A DNA stretch of 35,829 nucleotides from Candidatus Zixiibacteriota bacterium. GTDB taxonomy: Bacteria; Zixibacteria; MSB-5A5; WJJR01. The position numbers were made by a program, and so were the translations under genes. Under the pieces are notes generated by a model. That model saw nothing but the letters and a program-made list of their open reading frames with translations. It was not told the origin of the DNA and did no database searches. The stretch is from positions 1 through 35,829 of the forward strand of contig DASWIS010000030.1 of the NCBI GenBank assembly GCA_036397555.1. The letters run 5' to 3'. Below are positions 15,941 to 22,458 of this stretch, in pieces. The stretch's first letter is position 1, and every line of letters starts with the position of its first letter.

Positions 15941-16087
15941 GTAGGGACACCCATCGCTTCGCTCCCCTCGCGTCCGCTTCCCTCGGCTACGCTCGGGACA
16001 AGCGGGACAAGCGACGTGTCGTGTCCTCGTTTGAGCACGGGGCACGGCACGCCGCTTGTCCTGAGCGAAGCGAACGGGTGCCCCTAC
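15941..16087. repeat. Nested palindromic element between convergent genes
   Basis: GTAGGGACACCC (15941-15952) matches the reverse complement of GGGTGCCCCTAC (16076-16087) at 11 of 12 bases. Inside are GCTTCGCTCCCCTCGC, CCCTCGGCTACGCTCGGG and CTTGTCCTGAGCGAAGCG, all familiar words of dispersed REP-type repeats. The helicase and the TPR gene converge on it, so it may also limit read-through. Confidence 0.65.
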
Positions 16088-16106
16088 AAGAGGGTATGCG
16101 AAAAAA

Positions 16107-16769
16107 TCACCCGCCCAGTTCTGCTTCGAGGCGTTCGATCTCACGCAGGACCGGTTCGGAATGTTCAGACTGGGGATTCAACTGGATGAATCGTTTCCAC
16201 GCGGCGATGGCATTGCGGGAATCGTTGAGATCGAAACTGTAAATCACGCCGAGGTTAAACCACGCCTGCTGCGCGGTCGAGTCGGCGGCGACGACTTCGT
16301 TGAGCAGTGAAATCGCCCGTTCGGGATGACCGGCGGCGCGTTCCATCGTCGCCAGATCGGTTTTGACGTTGAGATTGTCGGGCTGCAACGCCAGCGCGGC
16401 GGTGTAGTGTGCGATTGCGCCTGCCGCATCATCGATATCGAAGTAGAGATTCCCCAGCGCCACCCACGCATCGAAGTTGCTCGAATCCTGCGCGAGGATG
16501 TCGCTGATGTGCGCGATCTGATGCTGCGCGTTCTCGATAAACTCCGCCTGCATCTGCTCCGGATCGAATGGCTGTTGGCCGGTCGCGTTCGATGACGCGG
16601 CGGGCTGCTCGATGTTCGTCTTGACGATGTAAATCGTCACAACAATGACCAGCGCCAGCACCGCGATCATAAACGGGCGGTTGTGCCGTGGAGCGTGGCT
16701 TTCGGTCGTTGCGGCGGGGCTGATTGCCTGCCCGCCGGTATCGGCCGTGGACCTGGTATCGTCGCTCAT
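16107..16769 (-). CDS. Membrane-anchored TPR protein
   Basis: A 220-residue protein from ATG 16769. A single hydrophobic helix at about residues 34-50 (MIAVLALVIVVTIYIV) follows a short polar N-terminus. Residues about 75-210 hold three to four tetratricopeptide repeats (NFDAWVALGNLYFDIDDAAGAIAHY, then QAWFNLGVIYSF). The layout resembles NrfG/CcmH-like proteins: an inner-membrane anchor with a periplasmic TPR domain for protein-protein contacts. No haem-lyase genes are nearby, so cytochrome maturation is not supported. It is divergent from the 16940 gene, with 170 bases between them. Confidence 0.75.
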   Translation of the reverse strand: MSDDTRSTADTGGQAISPAATTESHAPRHNRPFMIAVLALVIVVTIYIVKTNIEQPAASSNATGQQPFDPEQMQAEFIENAQHQIAHISDILAQDSSNFDAWVALGNLYFDIDDAAGAIAHYTAALALQPDNLNVKTDLATMERAAGHPERAISLLNEVVAADSTAQQAWFNLGVIYSFDLNDSRNAIAAWKRFIQLNPQSEHSEPVLREIERLEAELGG

Positions 16770-16939
16770 CGTCTCAATATGTCCCAGGACAGACGGTCCG
16801 GCAACCGATCTCGCCGACCATACGTAGCAACGCCAACAGGTTGCGTGCCCCGGTCACCCTATAGTGGGACCCCTAATCCGCCGATATAAGGAAATGGCAG
16901 CGCTGTAGCAAAGCACAATCACGCAAACGGGGGAACACA

Positions 16940-18658
16940 GTGGGTTCAGCCGCATCCACCAGCCGACGCTCCGAGAAGCAGAGCAACGCGGGGCCGCAAT
17001 CCGACACGCGCACGCAAAACAGTTCGCGCGACTTGCACATGCAAAACCTGCCGCGCCCGAACGCCGTCCCGCCGACCGCCAACGAGCGGCTCAAGCCGGT
17101 CGACTTCAACGGCAATCACGACGCCGGCGGCGGCGACAAAAGTACGATGACGACCGAGAGCCGGATCCCCACAGAGCCGCACGATGTCTCGCAAGTGCCG
17201 AAGGTGCAGTTGCCCAGCGGCGTGGCCTGGCTGAATGGCCGCGCGTTGAGCTTCCCGTCCAGTGTGCGGCTGATTCCCGGCGAGCGGGTCGCGGTGGAAG
17301 GACGTCCCTATGAAATCAAACGCGCCCGCATCCTGACTCCGAAGAGCATCACCAGATGGGCCGCGTATGCCGTTTTGGGAATCCTCGCGGCCATCGGCCT
17401 GGCGCACATCATCGTCGGCCCGCCGGGCGGCACCATCTCCGGCGTCGTCATCGACGGAGTCAGCGGACGTATTATTCCCGACGCGCGCATCAGCATCATC
17501 AATGGCCCGATGGTGCGCACGAATTCCGCGGGGCTGTTTGCCGCCGGCGGATTGCCGACGGGACAATTTACGCTCACGGCGACCGCAATCGGCTATCAGT
17601 CGCAAAGCGGCACGGTGATGCGCACGGGCGGCCTCGATGCGCAAATGGCCTTTGTGCTGGCCCCGTTGTCGATCGATACGGCGTTGATGCTGATCGCCGA
17701 GGGCACACCGGCGGAACCCGCGCCGGTCGAAGAAACCCCGGCGGAGGAAACCCGGACCTCGGGGCTCGCGTTCGGCCATGTGAAGATCGATGCCGATTTC
17801 TCGGACTTTCTGGTCTTCGTGGACAACGTTCTCTACGGCAAGAATACCCCCGAAGTGAAACGTCTGTCGGCGGGCAATCACGCGATCGTTCTGCAAGTCG
17901 ATGGATTCGAAGATTTCGCATCGAGCGTCACGGTAAAGGCGCGCGCGACGGAGACGCTGAAAGTCCGAAAAGCCGATCTGACGCCGCAAATCAATCCGCT
18001 CAAGCGCGCCCGCGGCCACTTTGCCGAGGCCAAGGCGTTTCTGGAGCAGGGCCAGTGGCCCGCGGCGATCGACGAGTACACGAAAGGACTCGAGTACGAG
18101 CCGGAGAATGCCGACGCGCTGCAGTATCGCGGCTGGGCGTTTTTGAAATCGGGCAATGCCGTCAAGGCCAAATCCGACTTCGTCCGCGCGGCGCAATTGC
18201 ACCATGCCGCCAACCGCAATCTGGATGCGGTCACCTGCGCGGGATACTTAATCGAGCTGGAACCGGGTGAGAGCGACCACTGCCGGCGCCGCGCCGAGTA
18301 TTACATCGCCCTGTCGGAATTCGACAAAGCGATCGATGACTACAAGTCCGCCATCAAGCGCGACAAGAATGCCATCGCGCCGCGCCTCGGTTTGGCGGAA
18401 GCACACTTTGCCACCGGAGATTTCCGGGAAGCCGCCAAAGAGTTCGATCGCGCGCGCAAACTCACCGACAAGCCATCGAGCATTTACGTGCGCATGCTCA
18501 TCGCGCTGACCAATGCAGGACTGGACAAGGACGTTCGCAAAAAGTACGAGGAGCTGACTCAGATCGCCGACCCCGCGTGGCTGGAGTCGCTGCGACAGGA
18601 TCCGGAGTGGTTGCGCGTTCTGCAGATCGTCGACCCGAGTGAACGGTCATCGGGATAG
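16940..18658 (+). CDS. Membrane protein with carboxypeptidase-regulatory-like, PEGA and TPR domains
   Basis: A 572-residue protein in this reading from GTG 16940, which follows a GGGGGA stretch; an ATG at residue 70 is a possible shorter start, so the N-terminus is uncertain. A polar 130-residue N-terminal region leads to one membrane helix (about 138-158). After it come a carboxypeptidase-regulatory-like beta domain (about 164-240, with SGVVIDGVSG and GLPTGQFTL), a PEGA-like domain (about 277-345, with GNHAIVLQVDGF) and at least four TPR units (358-545, with DALQYRGWAFLKSG). Such proteins act as envelope scaffolds or adaptors. No enzyme motif is seen. It converges with the substrate-binding protein gene across a strong terminator. 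Confidence 0.78.
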   Translation: MGSAASTSRRSEKQSNAGPQSDTRTQNSSRDLHMQNLPRPNAVPPTANERLKPVDFNGNHDAGGGDKSTMTTESRIPTEPHDVSQVPKVQLPSGVAWLNGRALSFPSSVRLIPGERVAVEGRPYEIKRARILTPKSITRWAAYAVLGILAAIGLAHIIVGPPGGTISGVVIDGVSGRIIPDARISIINGPMVRTNSAGLFAAGGLPTGQFTLTATAIGYQSQSGTVMRTGGLDAQMAFVLAPLSIDTALMLIAEGTPAEPAPVEETPAEETRTSGLAFGHVKIDADFSDFLVFVDNVLYGKNTPEVKRLSAGNHAIVLQVDGFEDFASSVTVKARATETLKVRKADLTPQINPLKRARGHFAEAKAFLEQGQWPAAIDEYTKGLEYEPENADALQYRGWAFLKSGNAVKAKSDFVRAAQLHHAANRNLDAVTCAGYLIELEPGESDHCRRRAEYYIALSEFDKAIDDYKSAIKRDKNAIAPRLGLAEAHFATGDFREAAKEFDRARKLTDKPSSIYVRMLIALTNAGLDKDVRKKYEELTQIADPAWLESLRQDPEWLRVLQIVDPSERSSG

Positions 18659-18681
18659 GTTTCCGACGACACCACGCATCA

Positions 18682-18714
18682 AAAGGCCCGGACTCGTCAC
18701 GAGTCCGGGCCTTT
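18682..18714. terminator. Bidirectional rho-independent terminator
   Basis: AAAGGCCCGGACTCG (18682-18696) pairs perfectly with CGAGTCCGGGCCTTT (18700-18714) around a three-base loop. The stem is GC-rich and ends in T on both strands, between two convergent genes, so it can serve both. Confidence 0.93.
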
Positions 18715-18738
18715 CGTCATTGTGGATTCCACTCGGCG

Positions 18739-19956
18739 TTACGGCTGGACACCGCCGCCAGCAGTCGTGGCCTTGGTGTCCGGCAACTTGCCCGACACCG
18801 CGCTGACAAACGCAAATGTCTGATCGGGACGTGCCTGCATGATGATGACTTTCTTGCGGGCGTTGCGGGTCGAATCCATCACGATCTGCCCGGTGACGCC
18901 CTCGTGACGGACATTCGACAGCGCCGCCTTCAGGCCCGCATGCGTCAACTCCGGCGCCATTTCCAGGGCGTCGACAACCGCGCCGCCCGCATCGAAACCG
19001 AGCGCGGACGATGTGATCGGGGCGTGACCCTCCTGCTCGGTGAACGCGTCAACGAATCCGCGCACCTTCGAGCGGGTCACATCGGCGGAAAAATGGGACG
19101 CTATGAAGACGCGGGAATCGTGGTCGAGCGCGTCTCCCGACATCGCAAAAAACTCCGGCGACTCCCAACCGTCGCCGCCCAGGAAGGTGACGGTGAGCTT
19201 CGCATTTTTCGCGGCGCGCATGACCGCCGCCGCCTCCGGATAGAATCCGGAAACGAAGATCGCATCCGCCTTGCGCAGTTTGATCTGTTCGATGACATCG
19301 CTGAAGTCTGCGCGTCCCGCCGGATACCCGACATGCAACACGATCTCGCCGCCGAGCGCCCGGAACTGGCGGTCGAAGTGCCGCGCCAGCGACTGGGTGT
19401 AATCGTGCCGTTCCTCCTGCATGATGGCCACCTTGCGCAGCTTGCGATCGGTATACGCGAACGTGGCCAGTGCCTCCGCCATATCGGGGTCGACGAAGCA
19501 CACGCGATAGACCCAATCGCCGATGGAGGTGATCGCCGGATTGGTCGCCTCCGGCACCACGAGGGGAATGCCGACATCCTGCGCCGCCACGGCGGCCGCC
19601 TGCGTCACCATCGACGTGCTGGAGCCGACGATTGCGATGGGGTTGTACTCACGTGCCAGGACACGCACGCCTTCGGCGGCGAAGATCGGGTCGGAGCGAT
19701 CATCGTATGACTGAATACGGATCATCGCCCCCTTGATACCCCCCTGCCCATTGGCTTCGGCCACGGCCATCGTCAGACCGGCCAGACACTCGCGCCCGAA
19801 CGCGGCATCGCGTCCTGTCAGCGACACCACAGCGCCGATGGTAATCGTGGGTTTGTCCTGGGCCGTACTTGTGCCCACGACCAGCAATGGGATGACCAGA
19901 GCGAGACAGAGGATACTGACCCCGTGTATGTTCAGTCGTCGCGACGTCCGACTCAT
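18739..19956 (-). CDS. LivJ-type ABC transporter substrate-binding protein
   Basis: A 405-residue protein; ATG 19956 follows GGAGGTG. A signal peptide covers about residues 1-32 (ending STAQ). The mature part begins ITIGAVVSLTGRDAAFG and shows the type 1 periplasmic-binding fold (Peripla_BP_6): VGSSTSMVTQAAAVAAQD, IPLVVPEATNP and RADFSDVIEQIK are typical. The family binds branched-chain amino acids, amides or other small polar ligands in the periplasm and hands them to an ABC permease. No permease or ATPase genes lie nearby, so this may be an orphan receptor or may serve a transporter elsewhere; the ligand cannot be read from sequence. Confidence 0.9.
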   Translation of the reverse strand: MSRTSRRLNIHGVSILCLALVIPLLVVGTSTAQDKPTITIGAVVSLTGRDAAFGRECLAGLTMAVAEANGQGGIKGAMIRIQSYDDRSDPIFAAEGVRVLAREYNPIAIVGSSTSMVTQAAAVAAQDVGIPLVVPEATNPAITSIGDWVYRVCFVDPDMAEALATFAYTDRKLRKVAIMQEERHDYTQSLARHFDRQFRALGGEIVLHVGYPAGRADFSDVIEQIKLRKADAIFVSGFYPEAAAVMRAAKNAKLTVTFLGGDGWESPEFFAMSGDALDHDSRVFIASHFSADVTRSKVRGFVDAFTEQEGHAPITSSALGFDAGGAVVDALEMAPELTHAGLKAALSNVRHEGVTGQIVMDSTRNARKKVIIMQARPDQTFAFVSAVSGKLPDTKATTAGGGVQP

Positions 19957-20066
19957 GGAAGCACCTCCGGTTCTATCTGCAAGATTAAGGCAGAAAACAC
20001 GTTCGGCAAGTGCATTCTGCTAACACAAGGAGACCGCGGCACTTGCGGGCGATGTTGCAGCGACCC

Positions 20067-20095
20067 ATTTTGACGCGCGCGAGTGACATTGTCAA
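20067..20095 (-). promoter_or_regulatory. Predicted promoter of the substrate-binding protein gene
   Basis: On the minus strand TTGACA (20095-20090) is followed after exactly 17 bases by CAAAAT (20072-20067). It lies about 110 bases upstream of the start codon at 19956, in a gap that is clearly AT-rich on its upstream side (20096-20160). Confidence 0.55.
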
Positions 20096-20162
20096 TACAA
20101 ACGGCTGTACGCCATATGATTAACTTGATAAATTAAAGTAATAGATCACACAATGATTCCGG

Positions 20163-21398
20163 TCAGAACCACTCCGGCATGAAGCACACCTGCCGTGGAA
20201 ATGCACGCTCCAAAATCTCAACAGCTCCGGCGTTGGCTGTCAGCCGCTTTTGCTGTACCAGCTCGGCTGTTACCAGGTGTCCGGAGTAGAGCACACTCCA
20301 CGCCGCGATCTCGCCGCTCGCCCGCGGCACTCCGCGTTTCGTCGTCCGACTGCGCGTGACACGGGCGCGTCCGCCGCTCCAGCGGATGAGCCAACGGCCG
20401 TCGTTCCACTCGCTGGTCGGATCCCCTTGCACATCGGCGCTTACCGCGCCGTCGAGGTCAGCCGGATACCGTCGTTCTTCGATGGCGCGTTTAAAGTCAA
20501 TGAGCTTAAACTGTATCTTGCTGACCAGCCGCACGTCGGCGATGGGATTAGACAGAAAATCGAGAATCGGGAAGTCGACGGGCAAAAACCACGTAATCTG
20601 TCCCGCGTGATCGCGGTAGCTGCGCAGCAATTGCAAAATCGCCGATAAGGCGTAGTCATCGGCCCAGACCGCTTCCTTGACCGCGAGCTTGCGTCCGACC
20701 GGGGAAAGCTCGTCCCGCGTTGGCCATCGCGCCGGCGGCGGTTCGATGTCCATCTCGCTGATGACATAGCCGATCGGCTGTGATGCCCGTAAGACCAGAT
20801 GGACGCGTCGGAGCCCCTGCCGTGCCAACAGCCAGCGAAAACTCCAATACCGCCGATCCCGGGTCACCGGACCCAGGTATCGCCGCCCGAACGCACGCTG
20901 CAGCATGTCCAATGTCTTCCATTCGGCCGTCCCATCGACCTCGCGCACCCGGATGCCGCGCAACGTTACCGGCGCGATCTGTGCGGGGGCGAACACGGCA
21001 TCCCAGTGATGAAACACGTCGGCGTACCCCATGCGCGCGTAAAAATCGTGACGGAAAGGCATGAGTGCCGACAGGGCATATCCCGCCTTGCGCAACTCGG
21101 CGTGCGCGCGCGTCATCATCTCCCGCGCCAGTCCGCTGTTGCGATACTCCGGAGCCGTCGCCACCGCTGCGACACCCGACATCGGTACAAACTGTTCACC
21201 CACGCGCATCCGGAAGGGGTAGCACCACATCCCCGCCGCCAGTGTGTCGCCGTCCGACGCGCACCAGGCGGTGTCCAGATGCTTCGACATAAAGTCGATG
21301 TATTTGTGCCTGTAATCTTCGCTGAGTCCGAAACAGTAGTGAACCAGCCGGCCATAGGCGGGCAGGTCGCGTCGCTGCATGGAACGGATGCGGATCAT
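20163..21398 (-). CDS. Eis-like GNAT N-acetyltransferase
   Basis: A 411-residue protein from ATG 21398. The N-terminal GNAT domain has VATAPEYRNSGL (79-90), the acetyl-CoA pyrophosphate-binding loop. DFYARMGYADV (118-128) corresponds to the segment of mycobacterial Eis that carries the catalytic Tyr126, here Tyr120. A second, degenerate GNAT-like domain (about 150-290) and an SCP2-like C-terminal domain complete the three-domain Eis layout of about 400 residues. The chain ends in EWF; in Eis the carboxylate of the terminal Phe is part of the catalytic centre, so Phe411 at the very end is telling. It should acetylate amines such as aminoglycosides, polyamines or lysines. The substrate is not known. 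Confidence 0.85.
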   Translation of the reverse strand: MIRIRSMQRRDLPAYGRLVHYCFGLSEDYRHKYIDFMSKHLDTAWCASDGDTLAAGMWCYPFRMRVGEQFVPMSGVAAVATAPEYRNSGLAREMMTRAHAELRKAGYALSALMPFRHDFYARMGYADVFHHWDAVFAPAQIAPVTLRGIRVREVDGTAEWKTLDMLQRAFGRRYLGPVTRDRRYWSFRWLLARQGLRRVHLVLRASQPIGYVISEMDIEPPPARWPTRDELSPVGRKLAVKEAVWADDYALSAILQLLRSYRDHAGQITWFLPVDFPILDFLSNPIADVRLVSKIQFKLIDFKRAIEERRYPADLDGAVSADVQGDPTSEWNDGRWLIRWSGGRARVTRSRTTKRGVPRASGEIAAWSVLYSGHLVTAELVQQKRLTANAGAVEILERAFPRQVCFMPEWF

Positions 21399-21467
21399 GC
21401 AAAAGGTGATCGATTGCAGGTCACGAACACCGTACCCCCGCTCGGCTGTGACTACTCAGAGGAGATC

Positions 21468-21784
21468 GTGCGCCGGGTTCCCGGCAATCCGTGCAGGTCA
21501 GCCCAAGGGCTGACCCGCACGGAACATGGTATCGATAACCGTCAATCACAGCTCAAAAACACGGCACGTCCTGTGGACGGCGAATTCACGCAGAACATTG
21601 TGCGCCGGGTTCCCGGCAATCCGTGCAGGTCAGCCCAAGGGCTGACCCGCACGGAATATGGTATCGATAACCGTCAATCACAGGTCAAAAGCACGGCACG
21701 TCCTGTGGATGGCGAATTCACGCAGAACATTGTGCGCCAAGTTCCTGACACTCTGTGCCGGTCAGCCCTTGGGCTGACCCGCAC
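21468..21784. repeat. 132-base tandem repeat carrying a REP palindrome
   Basis: A unit beginning GTGCGCC starts at 21468, 21600 and 21732, an exact period of 132 bases; two copies are full and the third is partial and diverged. Each contains a palindrome of the form GGTCAGCCC-NN-GGGCTGACC (21491-21520, 21623-21652, 21755-21784), extended by GTGC and GCAC. The rest of the 400-base gap (21399-21802) holds no gene that I can support. The repeats lie between the lipoprotein stop and the acetyltransferase start. Confidence 0.85.
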
Positions 21785-21802
21785 GCGGTGCCGATCGCAC
21801 GT

Positions 21803-22426
21803 TTACGGTTTCGGCTTGCGCGACGCATTCAGAATCCGTGTCTGCAAGTCGGTCGCATCGCGGCTGATCACAGCCGAGAGCGAATCGGCCGTGCCGAAGT
21901 CGCCGCGGTCGATCAACGGCTGGATCGCCGGGATGCGTCCGCTCAGTTCGGCGATGTCCTCCCGGAACATCGCGATGTCGACCTTCGTGCCCTTTCCGGT
22001 CGGGGCACCGGCCAGCGTGTCGGAACACGCCTCGACCGAGCGGACGGCCAGATCGAGCATGCGCTGCGACTGCGCGCCGCGTTCGCCGCGTCCGCGCACG
22101 GCGGCGTCACGCGCCGCCACTGCGAGGTTGCGTGTCTCGATGTACATCTCTTTGGCGGTGCCGTATGAGCGGAACAGACGGAATCGCTTGTCTTGTTTGG
22201 CCTTTTCCTCGTTGGCGCGATCCAGCGATTCGGTGGCGCGGCCGAGCTCGGCCGGGGCGAATCGCTCGGCCTCCGCATCGCGCGCCGCATTGACCGCGGC
22301 GATGGCGTCGGATTCTTCCTGATCGGGCGGTGCGCTGCATCCGACCAGCATCAGCGCCACGAATGCAACGACCAGCCACTGCCCCAGTGCTCGGTACGAC
22401 AGCGGATATGCATGTGTCCGATTCAT
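21803..22426 (-). CDS. Lipoprotein, DUF4398-like
   Basis: A 207-residue protein. I chose ATG 22426 because GGGGAGG lies at ideal spacing and it opens a lipoprotein signal peptide ending in the lipobox LVGC (Cys30). The mature part is almost wholly helical and rich in Ala, Glu and Arg (DAIAAVNAARDAEAERFAP, then LDRANEEKAKQDKRF), resembling DUF4398-type coiled-coil lipoproteins often found near OmpA-like proteins. A structural or envelope role is likely. It begins 32 bases after the stop of the large M14 gene on the same strand, so the two probably form one transcript. Confidence 0.8.
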   Translation of the reverse strand: MNRTHAYPLSYRALGQWLVVAFVALMLVGCSAPPDQEESDAIAAVNAARDAEAERFAPAELGRATESLDRANEEKAKQDKRFRLFRSYGTAKEMYIETRNLAVAARDAAVRGRGERGAQSQRMLDLAVRSVEACSDTLAGAPTGKGTKVDIAMFREDIAELSGRIPAIQPLIDRGDFGTADSLSAVISRDATDLQTRILNASRKPKP

Positions 22427-22458
22427 CGGTCCTCCCCGGCGGATTGACTGTGTCGTTT

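Noticed and set aside
21468-21784. CRISPR array
   Set aside because: Only two to three long tandem units with near-identical interiors occur; there are no short repeats separated by unique spacers and no cas genes.
20799-22322. A long plus-strand reading frame (507 codons) with a repeated 44-residue block
   Set aside because: It runs antisense through the acetyltransferase and the lipoprotein, both well supported. The block is only the 132-base tandem repeat, whose length is a multiple of three and so keeps the frame open.
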